Assembly: GCF_030464885.1 (NCBI RefSeq)
Contig: NZ_JALPRJ010000087.1
Location: 1 to 32,059, forward strand
DNA: 32,059 bases
DNA from: Caballeronia sp. SEWSISQ10-4 2
GTDB taxonomy: Bacteria > Pseudomonadota > Gammaproteobacteria > Burkholderiales > Burkholderiaceae
Reading direction: 5' to 3'
Below, one piece after another: positions 23,732-31,703 of this stretch. Position 1 is the first letter of the stretch. Each line of letters opens with the position of its first letter. The notes beneath the pieces are model-generated. The model had not been told where the DNA came from. It searched no databases and saw nothing but the letters and a program-made list of their open reading frames with translations. The translations under genes were made by a program, and so were the position numbers.

Positions 23732-25120
23732 CTACTTGAGCGGGGACACCCGCGTATCGGCGCCGGCATCGAGACGCGCAGGTGCGTCCGCCGGTTGAAG
23801 ATCTTCGAGGCGCTGGCCGGTCGGCTCGACGCCAAGCCACGCCACCACCACGATTTGAATCGCCAGCAAGCCGATCATCAGTGCGAGCACGCCGACCACG
23901 CCGTAGCGTCCGAACAGCGCCACCACGATGAACGGCGTGACAATCGTCGCGCCTCGACCGAGTGTGTTGCAGATGCCCGATGCACGCAGGCGCACTTCAG
24001 TTGGGAACAACTCGGGCACATAGATCGCGAACAGCAAGGCGACCAGCACGTAGATGGGAATAACCAACAGCAAGCCGACGATTGGCAGCATGATCGGGTT
24101 GCTCACGAACGGATAGATCGCGCCAAACACGATGGCGAAGGCTGACGCGCCGATGATGGTCGGCTTGCGGCCCCATCGGTCCGCCGTCATCGCGCCGATA
24201 CCCGAGCCGACCGGAGCGCCGAGCGACATCACGAGTGCATAACCGAACGACTTCGCAATGCTGAAGCCCTGATGAACGAAGAAGGTCGGCAGCCACGTAA
24301 CGAAACCGTATAGCAGCGTGTTGATCACCACCAGCGTCACGCAGCCGACAATCATGCGCGGCAACATCGCGCCGGTGAAGAGTGAACCGAGCGCGCGCGA
24401 CGGCGCGACGGCCGGCTTCGGCGCGGGTGCCGGCAGCACGCCGCCGTGTTCGGCCTTCACTTCGTTTTCTATCTTTTCAAGAATTGCTTCGGCATCCTCA
24501 TGACGATCAATGGATTCGAGCCAGCGCGGCGACTCCGGCAACGACTTGCGGGCATACCACACGCCGAGCGCCCCGATCCCTCCAAGCACGAACATCGCGC
24601 GCCAGCCGAACGACGGAATCAACACCAGTCCGATAAGCCCCGCAACCGGAAGTCCCGACACGACAAACACGGCCATCAGCCCCTGCATCTTGCCGCGCGA
24701 CGCGGGTGGGGCGAACTCGGTGAGCGTCGAATAACCAACCACGTTTTCCGCCCCAAGTCCAAGGCCCATCACGAAACGAAACGCGATCAACACCGCCATG
24801 TTCGGCGCAAGCGCGGCGCCAAGCGACGCGATGCCAAACACCATGAGGTTGGTCTGGTATGTGAAGCGGCGGCCGAAACGGTCACCCAGAAAACCTGTCG
24901 CTAGCGAGCCAAGCATCATGCCGAGGAACGTCAGCGAGACAAACAACGCGTTTTGGCCGAGCGTCGAGAAGCCGCTTTGCAGCGTGGCGCCGAGCACGGT
25001 CGATGCAACGTAGATATCAAAGCCATCGAAGAACATGCCGATCCCGATCAGCCACATGATCCGCCGATGAAACCCCGAGACCGGAAGGCGATCCAGCCGC
25101 GCTCCTGCATTCACATTCAT
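23732..25120 (-). CDS. MFS transporter (aromatic acid/metabolite:H+ symporter-like)
   Basis: I choose ATG 25120, which has GGAG at good spacing, giving 462 residues; an in-frame ATG at 25135 is less well placed. Twelve hydrophobic segments are seen. The MFS motif A GFLGDRFGRR follows helix 2, LGLGLGAENVVGYSTLTEFAPPASRGKMQG covers helices 4-5, and SLPESPRWLE is the sugar-porter-like motif before the central loop. A charged loop (about 200-240) separates the halves. GMFFDGFDIYVAS in helix 1 is typical of AAHS and related acid transporters. It probably imports the substrate degraded by the flanking crotonase and aldehyde dehydrogenase. Confidence 0.93.
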   Translation of the reverse strand: MNVNAGARLDRLPVSGFHRRIMWLIGIGMFFDGFDIYVASTVLGATLQSGFSTLGQNALFVSLTFLGMMLGSLATGFLGDRFGRRFTYQTNLMVFGIASLGAALAPNMAVLIAFRFVMGLGLGAENVVGYSTLTEFAPPASRGKMQGLMAVFVVSGLPVAGLIGLVLIPSFGWRAMFVLGGIGALGVWYARKSLPESPRWLESIDRHEDAEAILEKIENEVKAEHGGVLPAPAPKPAVAPSRALGSLFTGAMLPRMIVGCVTLVVINTLLYGFVTWLPTFFVHQGFSIAKSFGYALVMSLGAPVGSGIGAMTADRWGRKPTIIGASAFAIVFGAIYPFVSNPIMLPIVGLLLVIPIYVLVALLFAIYVPELFPTEVRLRASGICNTLGRGATIVTPFIVVALFGRYGVVGVLALMIGLLAIQIVVVAWLGVEPTGQRLEDLQPADAPARLDAGADTRVSPLK

Positions 25121-25172
25121 TTCTGTCTCCTGCAAACCTTGAATGGTTTGTCGTATTGCATGAACTGCCGGA

Positions 25173-25904
25173 TTACTTCGTCGCCGAGAGTCGCAGCGAT
25201 GCCACCGTCAGCGTTTCAGTCGCGCAGCGGAAGTTGTGCTCGAGCGAGCTTTCCTCAGCCGCCTGAAAGAAGGACTTGCATTGGCGCGCGCTGGTGTCGT
25301 CGAGGGTGAGGATTCGATCGATGAGCGAATCGGCTTCAGCTCGCAGCGAGCCGGGCGCACAGACTCGCGTCACAAGACCAGCGTTCAGTGCCGCGTCGGG
25401 CGTGACGGCATCGCCGAAAAGGACCATGGGGAACACTTGCTTTGGCAGCGCGTAACGGCCGAGGTAGGCCATGATCGCGGCGGGAGGCAAACCCTTGCGC
25501 ATCTCGGGGAATGCGAGCCTTGCGCTGCTCGACACGAGCGTGAGGTCGCACAGGATGGCCAGGCCGAAGCCGAAGCCGAAGGCATCGCCCTGTACTTCCG
25601 CGATCGTGATCAACGTCGACGCCCGCAACAGCCGCTTCAACTCAATCAGGCGCGACACTTCCCGGTGGATGGACGCTGCATCGTTGCCGGCGCGCTCGCG
25701 ACCTGTGCAGAAGACCTCGCCGAGTGCGCGGATGCGCAAAACACGCGCTGTCGGCAGAGTCGCTTCGCTGCGCAGCGCGGCAATCATCGCGTCGAACATC
25801 GGCCCGGTGACTTCATTGCCGGCATCGGCGTTATTGAGCGTGAAGGTCAGAACCGCGCCGGACCGGTCGATTATGACCGGCTGCGGCAAAGGTGCGTTAT
25901 GCAA
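25173..25904 (-). CDS. Enoyl-CoA hydratase/isomerase (crotonase) family protein
   Basis: I favour TTG 25904, which follows AGGAGG at short spacing (243 residues). An in-frame ATG at 25955 has no ribosome site and would place the shared operator inside the gene. Crotonase elements are clear: oxyanion-hole strand VLRIRALGEVFCTGRE, then VQGDAFGFGFGLAILCDLTLVSSSARLAFPEMRKGLPP. Of the two glutamates of classical hydratases, the one in GGGCELAM is replaced (GFGFGLAI), while that in FPEM is kept. A single-glutamate enzyme fits an isomerase or lyase rather than a standard hydratase (inference). It heads the crotonase-MFS-ALDH unit and is divergent from a GntR regulator. Confidence 0.88.
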   Translation of the reverse strand: MHNAPLPQPVIIDRSGAVLTFTLNNADAGNEVTGPMFDAMIAALRSEATLPTARVLRIRALGEVFCTGRERAGNDAASIHREVSRLIELKRLLRASTLITIAEVQGDAFGFGFGLAILCDLTLVSSSARLAFPEMRKGLPPAAIMAYLGRYALPKQVFPMVLFGDAVTPDAALNAGLVTRVCAPGSLRAEADSLIDRILTLDDTSARQCKSFFQAAEESSLEHNFRCATETLTVASLRLSATK

Positions 25905-25936
25905 GTCGCCTCCTGTTGTATAATCGCCTGTATTAT

Positions 25937-25946
25937 CTGTATACAG
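25937..25946. promoter_or_regulatory. Palindromic operator candidate between crotonase and GntR genes
   Basis: CTGTATACAG is a perfect 10-bp palindrome in the 62-base gap between the divergent TTG at 25904 and ATG at 25967. It is flanked by an ATAAT/ATTAT inverted repeat (25920-25936). GntR/FCD proteins usually bind short GT-N-AC palindromes between divergent genes, so this is the likely autoregulatory and operon operator. Confidence 0.5.
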
Positions 25947-25966
25947 CGTATTCATCGAATAACGGA

Positions 25967-26737
25967 ATGTCAATGGCCTCTGCAACGAAAGGCATGCTGG
26001 TGGAAGAAACCGTCGAGGTGCCGGACCAGGCGCTCGATGCCATCGGCCGCAAATATCACGCGCGAATGCGCACGGTCGATGCCTCCAGTGACTCGCTCAG
26101 CGACGGCGTGGTGGTGCCGGCTCTCCGGGAAGCGATCGTGGAAGGCGTGCTGGCACCAGGAAGTCGGCTCTCGGAGGTGCAGGTGGCGAAGCAGTTGAAC
26201 GTCAGCCGCACGCCAATGCGTGAGGCGTTCGCGCAACTCGAACGCGAGAGGCTTGTGACGGTTGTGGCGCGGGTAGGCGCATTTGTACGGTCGGTGACGC
26301 TGCGCGACGTGACGGAGATCTACACCGTGCGCACGGCGCTCGAGTGCCTTGCCGTGCAGCTGTCCGCGCAGAACATCACGGCGCTGGGGCGAGCACAACT
26401 GGAAGATGTGATCGAGGAAATGCGGGCGGGTGTAGTCGCTGAAGACCCCGCTGCTTATGTGGATGCGCTCGACCGTTTTTATTCGATCGTGATGACAATT
26501 GCCGACAATCGTACGCTGCAGGCTACGCATGCGAGCCTGATCGGGCCGGTGCGGCGCCTGCGGCGTATAGCAATGTCTCGCGGGGGGCGGATGCGCGTGT
26601 CGTTTGACCAGGCGGTCAAGATCAAGGACGCAATTGCCGCGGGAGATCAAAGCGTGCAAGACCTGATGCGCGAGCAACTGCGCGGCGCTTGCGAAGCTGC
26701 CACCGACGTGTTGAAGGAAACTGAAGGTGAGCGGTAG
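25967..26737 (+). CDS. GntR-family regulator (FCD subfamily)
   Basis: The start is probably ATG 25967 (256 residues); ATG 25973 is also possible. The winged HTH covers about residues 45-110: LREAIVEGVLAPGSRLSEVQVAKQLNVSRTPMREAFAQLERERLVTVVARVGAFV. The FCD helical effector domain follows (about 115-240: VTEIYTVRTALECLAVQLSA, then DALDRFYSIVMTIADNRTL and KIKDAIAAGD). FCD regulators bind carboxylic acids, often with a metal held by His residues; the canonical D-x3-H first ligand reads DRFYSIV here, so metal binding may be absent. It is divergent from the crotonase-MFS-ALDH genes and should control them. Confidence 0.93.
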   Translation: MSMASATKGMLVEETVEVPDQALDAIGRKYHARMRTVDASSDSLSDGVVVPALREAIVEGVLAPGSRLSEVQVAKQLNVSRTPMREAFAQLERERLVTVVARVGAFVRSVTLRDVTEIYTVRTALECLAVQLSAQNITALGRAQLEDVIEEMRAGVVAEDPAAYVDALDRFYSIVMTIADNRTLQATHASLIGPVRRLRRIAMSRGGRMRVSFDQAVKIKDAIAAGDQSVQDLMREQLRGACEAATDVLKETEGER

Positions 26738-26890
26738 CGATGGCGGCTCCGCAGTTGAAAGCGGACTCCTGGTTAGCTAAGCGGCCCGTTCCCCGGAGCT
26801 TTAGCAACGCAAGAGCATGATCAGGGGGTTCCGCTTTGGCACAGGACCCGGGCACGTGGTACCGAGCCTGATACTCAGCGAAAGCGTCAT

Positions 26891-26914
26891 CAGGCAGCGC
26901 GAATGCACTGCCTG
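26891..26914 (-). terminator. Hairpin at the 3' end of the haem lipoprotein gene
   Basis: CAGGCAG (26891-26897) and CTGCCTG (26908-26914) form a perfect 7-bp stem with a 10-base loop, 15 bases past the lipoprotein stop on the minus strand. There is no T run, so it may be a weak or factor-dependent terminator, or an mRNA 3' stabilising hairpin. Confidence 0.35.
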
Positions 26915-26929
26915 TGTCCCAGACGCCGA

Positions 26930-29176
26930 TCAGTTCTGAAGCAGGCTCAGGTAATTGCCGCTCGGGTACGCGGTGTTTAACCAGGTCGCCAGCCGATTCA
27001 CCTGAGCCTTATCAATTCCCTCCGCTTGCATCAGCGGGATCTGGTTCCATGTCCAGGTCGGGAAGTTTGCGACGGTGCCCCCCGACAGCGTCCCGTGAAC
27101 GTAATTGATAGCGCACAAGCTTCTCATGCTCCAAAAACAGGTCGTCTCACCGCTCACGGCATTGGCTTGCCCCTCGCGTTGCCAGGAGTTGATATTGAAG
27201 CTTGTTGTTGTGTCCATCCAGTTTGACAAGAAGGCGTTAACGACGGCCTGCTCCGTCGCAAGGCTGGTTCCTTTCCAGACACCGTTCTGTCCGCCATTCC
27301 ATACATCCAGGGGACTGGAATCCCGAATCGTCCAGCCACGAGAGACGTTGGCCACCCCCACGCCGTTATCCATTTCCTGGGCGCCTTTCAAGACATACAG
27401 GAAATTTCGGATCGGCTCGGGTCTGCCGCTGCTTTGATATAGATTATCGAGCAGACCGTATGCGTACTGCCAATCGGTTGGCAAGTGCACGTTGTGAGCA
27501 CCCGATCCCGGGTTCAGCAAAATCTGCAGGTAATACCATTGATTCGCCTTTACATAATCAGCAACGGCACTGCCGAACATGCTGTTATTGACAGGAAATC
27601 CTTGTATATGCGGCGATACATTGAATATGAACCGCCAATATCCGCACCAGCCTCTTTGCTCGGGTTTCGGAGCCTGCGCTTTATTAACCCACGCAATAGG
27701 GCAGTTGACTTCCAGCGCGTTGTCCTGCGCAAGTTCCCAGGATTTCATCAGTTGCCACTGCACCGTCCCATACAGATTTTTCTGTTGTGGAATGGTATAG
27801 CTTCCGACTACGCCCTCATTAGGCGGTGCGAACCTTTCACCGAACTCGACTCCCCAGTAATACAGATCGTTAAAAATATCGCCTGTTTTGCCTTGAGCGT
27901 AGCTGGTCCCACCCGTGGCAAGCTGAGTTTTCATATTGTAAGTCCCGTTTCCCGTACCCTCTCCCGCGTAAAGCTTGTTCAGGTTGCTGTTGGTGAAATA
28001 GTCACCCCACGCGTCTTTAGGATGGATGTGCGGAACCCAGTGATTCCAATCGGGCAATTGAAGACCGATGGGTATTTCCCTGATATTGATTTGTCCTTTG
28101 GTCGATATAGCGGCTTTATTAATCCCGCTCGGGAAAACTGCCGCGAGCGTATCCAGGTCGTTCTCGGACACCGCGTCGATTCCGGCCCCGCACGTCCAGT
28201 CACTTACCGGAGCAGTGTCCAGACCGGGCCCCGGCTGATAAGGCGGGTTCCACGGTCGGCACTTCGCGCCCGGCGTCGGGTATTGATTCGACAGGCTTCT
28301 AATATAGCTGGCGATCTGCAGACCTTGATTTTCGGTCAACCCGTGGTATTCACTTCGAACAACAATGGAATTGTTCGAATAATTGAATTTGTACAGATCG
28401 CTACCGTTGGCAGTGTGGCAGTCCATGCAGTGGGCCTTGAGCTTCTGGCCCGCGTTGATGGGTGAATCCACCAGCGCGGCGCTTTGCCACAAAACCTGAC
28501 CGGCATTGATGTCACTGGTTTTGGGAAGCGGCGCGGTCCATTTAGTTGGATCGTCTTGAGTAAAGTTATTGCTTGAAACTAAATTCTGCCCGGATGCATT
28601 CAGCAAATTAAACGATAAAACCCTGTATCCGGAACTGACGCCATCTGTTGTGTTGAAACGGAAATTAATGACGTTGCTGCCGTTTATTGCACCGGAGATG
28701 GGTACGTTCAAGCTGATTGTGTCGTAGCCTCCCCCTATGCCGCCGTAAAGTTTCGCATTACCCAATACGGTAACGTTTGCGTTAGTCAAATTAATCCAAT
28801 TTCCGCCGTTTATCTGAACGGAGCCTTTGCCGTCGTACGATAGATTGTTGACCTTCATGGTCAGGACTTTCGCTGCCGCGCCGCCTGGCACAGTGAGCGT
28901 CACGCTTATGACCTTGCCACTGCCGGCAGTCATCACCTCCAGAGGCATGATGACTGCGCCGGACGCCGATGTTCCGGCATTCGTTGACGAAGATTGCGCG
29001 GAAGTCGATGACGCGGCGCCAGCCGCCGCACTCGCAGAAGCGGCGCTGCTTGCCGAGCCCGAAACACCATTGCCTTGATCCGTTGTACTAGCGGCACCGC
29101 CCCCTCCGCCGCCACATGCGCTCAGCATTACGCTGGTGATTACGAGAATCACCGAAACTTTATTGAGTTTTATCAT
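26930..29176 (-). CDS. Large secreted mono-haem cytochrome c-type lipoprotein
   Basis: The 748-residue product begins with a lipoprotein signal (LSAC, lipidated Cys21), a GGGGGG run and a Ser/Ala/Thr linker (about 28-75). A beta-rich domain (about 78-215, VISVTLTVPGGAAAKVL, GGNWINLTNANVTVLGNAKLYGGIGGGYD) resembles a carbohydrate-binding or Ig-like module. Then comes a haem c motif C250-M-D-C253-H254 in AGQKLKAHCMDCHTANG, with a cytochrome-like HGLTENQGLQIASYIRSL helix. Residues 300-748 are rich in Trp/Tyr/Asn and unrecognised. It should sit on the outer membrane or in the periplasm and take part in electron transfer or oxidation of a substrate (inference). Base composition is clearly lower in GC than the neighbours, suggesting transfer. 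Its start overlaps a small upstream frame by ATGA. Confidence 0.8.
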   Translation of the reverse strand: MIKLNKVSVILVITSVMLSACGGGGGGAASTTDQGNGVSGSASSAASASAAAGAASSTSAQSSSTNAGTSASGAVIMPLEVMTAGSGKVISVTLTVPGGAAAKVLTMKVNNLSYDGKGSVQINGGNWINLTNANVTVLGNAKLYGGIGGGYDTISLNVPISGAINGSNVINFRFNTTDGVSSGYRVLSFNLLNASGQNLVSSNNFTQDDPTKWTAPLPKTSDINAGQVLWQSAALVDSPINAGQKLKAHCMDCHTANGSDLYKFNYSNNSIVVRSEYHGLTENQGLQIASYIRSLSNQYPTPGAKCRPWNPPYQPGPGLDTAPVSDWTCGAGIDAVSENDLDTLAAVFPSGINKAAISTKGQINIREIPIGLQLPDWNHWVPHIHPKDAWGDYFTNSNLNKLYAGEGTGNGTYNMKTQLATGGTSYAQGKTGDIFNDLYYWGVEFGERFAPPNEGVVGSYTIPQQKNLYGTVQWQLMKSWELAQDNALEVNCPIAWVNKAQAPKPEQRGWCGYWRFIFNVSPHIQGFPVNNSMFGSAVADYVKANQWYYLQILLNPGSGAHNVHLPTDWQYAYGLLDNLYQSSGRPEPIRNFLYVLKGAQEMDNGVGVANVSRGWTIRDSSPLDVWNGGQNGVWKGTSLATEQAVVNAFLSNWMDTTTSFNINSWQREGQANAVSGETTCFWSMRSLCAINYVHGTLSGGTVANFPTWTWNQIPLMQAEGIDKAQVNRLATWLNTAYPSGNYLSLLQN

Positions 29177-29454
29177 CGCTGATTTGGGTACGGAAAAGGC
29201 AAAAAACCCAGCCCAAAGCGGCGGGATCCAGCGTTTTCAAATAGAGAGATTTCCGCAGAGGTGCAGGCGCCGAGGTCGGTTAAGTTGTTCTCGAGCAGCA
29301 CATGACGATTGCCTGAGAAACGCCTCGCTTGAGCCGAGCCGCGCCCTAAGCACTCCGTTAGATCACGGGCTCGGTTCAGCGTGACTCGCCGTTCCGCCGG
29401 ACCCATGACGGGCAGGTCATTCTTATTCTTCTCCACGCCGCCAAACTTAGGCAT
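29173..29454 (-). CDS. Possible small protein translationally coupled to the haem lipoprotein
   Basis: An ATG at 29454 has GGAG nine bases upstream and opens a 93-residue frame (MPKFGGVEKNKNDLPVMGP at the start, then RRVTLNRARDLTECLGRG and NNLTDLGACTSAEISLFENA). Its TGA overlaps the lipoprotein ATG as ATGA, and the lipoprotein has no strong ribosome site of its own, so coupling is plausible. No domain or signal peptide is recognised and the tail is Pro/Phe-rich. It could be a leader peptide, a genuine small protein or a chance frame. Confidence 0.4.
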   Translation of the reverse strand: MPKFGGVEKNKNDLPVMGPAERRVTLNRARDLTECLGRGSAQARRFSGNRHVLLENNLTDLGACTSAEISLFENAGSRRFGLGFLPFPYPNQR

Positions 29455-30110
29455 TGTTTTCGTCTCCATGCTGCGCATTGCTTAGGTTCAATTCACAACT
29501 TCAGCATGTTTGCGTATTAATCATCTGACAAATGCGTGTGAAAACTCAGATCTCTATCTTCAAGTCTGGTCGGCGACGTAATACGCATCGGACATGAGCC
29601 ATGTCAACTTGCAGCACAAGTTGGCCGCCTCCCCTCCGGAATCATTTCAAAGTCTTACCAAGTTGACGGGATGATGAATCGTATCAAAGTCAATATTGCG
29701 TCATTTAATATAAATTATTGAAAATGTAGCGGCCGGTCGGCCAAAGTTACTCATTCACGCGCCCAAGCGAAAAGTCAGACAAAAGAAATCGGCAAGCGCA
29801 ATTCGCGTTCAACCGGCGCAGATAAACCCGCGTTTTTCGTTGTCTGTATAACGCCCCTCGCAGTTGGCGATGCGGGCAAATATTCTGTTGAAGAGAAATG
29901 TTCGACTGCTCTTGACCTGCTTGAGCTGAACAGGAGGCGGGTTGCGGCCGGGCATAGTGGCCGGTGGGATCGGCGACGGACTTAGCGACGCCGGCGATGG
30001 TGGACCATAGAAAGCCGTGAAATCGGAATACAGGGTCTACCGCGTTTAAGGCAGGACAGGCCGGCCGCAATTGCTATGACGAGGTTACCCGGCGAAGCAC
30101 GCAACCTCGT
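29455..30110. other. AT-rich leader and gene-free stretch upstream of the lipoprotein unit
   Basis: About 650 bases with lower GC than the surroundings and no supportable gene. It has an inverted repeat CAACTTG-CAGCA-CAAGTTG (29605-29623), a further CAAGTTG near 29659, and an AT-rich block around 29680-29725 (TTTAATATAAATTATTG). It probably contains the promoter of the lipoprotein unit. Minus-strand frames at 29747-30070 have no family signature. This may be the edge of an acquired segment. Confidence 0.45.
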
Positions 30111-30956
30111 TCATTGCTCCGGCCTTAAAGCCGCATAAACGCCTGGCGTAATGCCATATGCGCGCTTGAACAGACGGTTCAGATGACTTTGATCGTAAAG
30201 GCCGACCGCAGCCGCCGCCTCTGCGGGTCTTTGACCCATCGCAAGAAGTTGTTTCGCAGCTATCAGGCGGACCTGGCTCGCGTAGGCATGCGGGGGCAAA
30301 CCGAATTCCTTGCAAAAGGAGCGCATCAAATGGAAGCGGCTCAGGTTGACATGTGACGCCAGCTCATCGACTGGAATATCGCGGTCATAGTGTGCCGCGA
30401 TGTAATCGCGCACCTGCGCCATCTTCCCTGCTTCCCGGCCCGCCACCTCCACAACAGGCCTGGGTTGCCCATACCGCCCGAAGAGCACGCCCATTGCCGC
30501 CCACCAATTCGCTTGCCGCTCCATCATCGGCGTCTTGCCATTCTTTTCGAGGCTGGCATGCGCCTTGATCAGCAGGCGTGAAAGCTGCGGATCACGATAA
30601 AGGCCGGGAGGAACGAAAAGCGGTTTGTCGTCGCGCGAGTCTTCATGAAAGACAGCACTAAGCGCGGCCAGACCCTGCATGTCGAGATAGATTGCGCGGT
30701 AGTTCCACGCCCGGCCTTCCCAGACCTTGCCGCAGTGATACTCGCCTGCGCCGAAGATCCGGACGGTGCCGGGTCCCGAGACATCGCTGCCCGCACGGGT
30801 ACGGCACTGACCGGCGCCATCTTCGGTCATGACAATAACGAGTTCGTCGTGCATATGGCGATCGAATTCGTGGGCGACATAGCGGGCACTCACAAGACAA
30901 GCGCCATCGAGCGCGCCATCGCGCCAGTAGACCAGTTCCTGTTTGTGCTCCGTCAT
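30111..30956 (-). CDS. AraC-family regulator with cupin-type sensor domain
   Basis: The 281-residue product starts at ATG 30956 behind GGAG. An N-terminal AraC-type cupin domain (about 10-100) has FDRHMHDELVIVMTEDGAGQCRTRAG and PGTVRIFGAGEYHCGKVWEG, which could bind a small ligand. The C-terminal double helix-turn-helix (about 178-278) reads VRDYIAAHYDRDIPVDELASHVNLSRFHLMRSFCKEFGLPPHAYASQVRL and AAAAVGLYDQSHLNRLFKRAYGITPGVYAAL, matching the family signature. It follows the alanyl-tRNA-editing gene by 33 bases on the same strand, so the two are probably co-transcribed. The ligand is unknown. Confidence 0.95.
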   Translation of the reverse strand: MTEHKQELVYWRDGALDGACLVSARYVAHEFDRHMHDELVIVMTEDGAGQCRTRAGSDVSGPGTVRIFGAGEYHCGKVWEGRAWNYRAIYLDMQGLAALSAVFHEDSRDDKPLFVPPGLYRDPQLSRLLIKAHASLEKNGKTPMMERQANWWAAMGVLFGRYGQPRPVVEVAGREAGKMAQVRDYIAAHYDRDIPVDELASHVNLSRFHLMRSFCKEFGLPPHAYASQVRLIAAKQLLAMGQRPAEAAAAVGLYDQSHLNRLFKRAYGITPGVYAALRPEQ

Positions 30957-30989
30957 TGCGACTCCGTCGACACGAGACCCGGGCTTGCT

Positions 30990-31703
30990 TCAAACCAGTT
31001 CGATTCTAACGCGACGGTTGCGGCGCCCTTTATTCTCGACCTTGGTAATGCGAAGCGGCCGCGATTGCGCGGTGTTGCTCAGATGACTACCCCCGCACGC
31101 TTGCCGGTCAAGTCCGTCGATGTCGACAATGCGCACCGTACCGTCCGACGTCGGCGGTGGTGCCACCGACAAGCTGCGGATCAAACCGGGCTCCGCTTTC
31201 GCCTGTGCCGCGCTAACGTAATAAGCGCGAACCGCCAGGGCCTGATGGATCGCATCGTTAAGCGGCGCTTCAAGCGCTCGTAGTGCGTCATTGTCCGCAT
31301 CCGGCAGATCGAAATCCATGCGGGCCAAACCATCTCCGTTGATCTGTACACCTGTCACCAGCGCCCCGGCAAAACGCTGATAAACGAGCGCATTCAGAAT
31401 ATGGGTACCTGTATGTAACTGCGAGACAGTCGAGCGCCAATCGCGATCGATCGCCACCTGGACTTCGCCATCGAGTTCGAGCGGCGCGTCGAGCAAGTGC
31501 CAATGCCGACCCTTTTCGACGGAAATGCCTGTGATCCGCGCAATGCCACCTGCGTGACTAAGCGTCCCCACGTCGGACACCTGGCCGCCTCCGCCGGGAT
31601 GCAATGCCGAGCGCGCCAACACGACCGCGCCAGGCCTGGCGTCAACCACGAAAGTCTCGAATTCGAGCAGATCCGGCTGCTCATGACACAGGTAGTGGGG
31701 CAT
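30990..31703 (-). CDS. alaX: Alanyl-tRNA editing protein AlaX (trans-editing domain)
   Basis: The 237-residue product is the free-standing editing domain of alanyl-tRNA synthetase. A short N-terminal barrel (VVLARSALHPGGGGQVSDVGTL) precedes the zinc site: H97-x3-H101 in QLHTGTHILNAL and C203-x3-H207 in RQACGGSHLSNT. These residues bind zinc and hydrolyse Ser- or Gly-tRNA(Ala) so that mischarged tRNA does not reach the ribosome. Length fits the AlaX-M type with the N-terminal domain. It precedes an AraC regulator in a probable two-gene unit, a frequent but unexplained pairing. RBS AGAGAG-like sequence is weak. Confidence 0.92.
   Translation of the reverse strand: MPHYLCHEQPDLLEFETFVVDARPGAVVLARSALHPGGGGQVSDVGTLSHAGGIARITGISVEKGRHWHLLDAPLELDGEVQVAIDRDWRSTVSQLHTGTHILNALVYQRFAGALVTGVQINGDGLARMDFDLPDADNDALRALEAPLNDAIHQALAVRAYYVSAAQAKAEPGLIRSLSVAPPPTSDGTVRIVDIDGLDRQACGGSHLSNTAQSRPLRITKVENKGRRNRRVRIELV

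Noticed and set aside
22731..23798. A 355-codon plus-strand frame
   Set aside because: Antisense to the aldehyde dehydrogenase gene; Arg/His-rich shadow.
25937..25946. CTGTATACAG considered as a second LexA box
   Set aside because: It is only 10 bp between the CTG and CAG ends, whereas LexA needs CTG-N10-CAG; the GntR context explains it better.
29747..30070. A 107-codon minus-strand frame
   Set aside because: No ribosome site, no domain and Cys/Arg/Gln-rich composition. A transposase remnant was considered, but no terminal repeats or signature were found.
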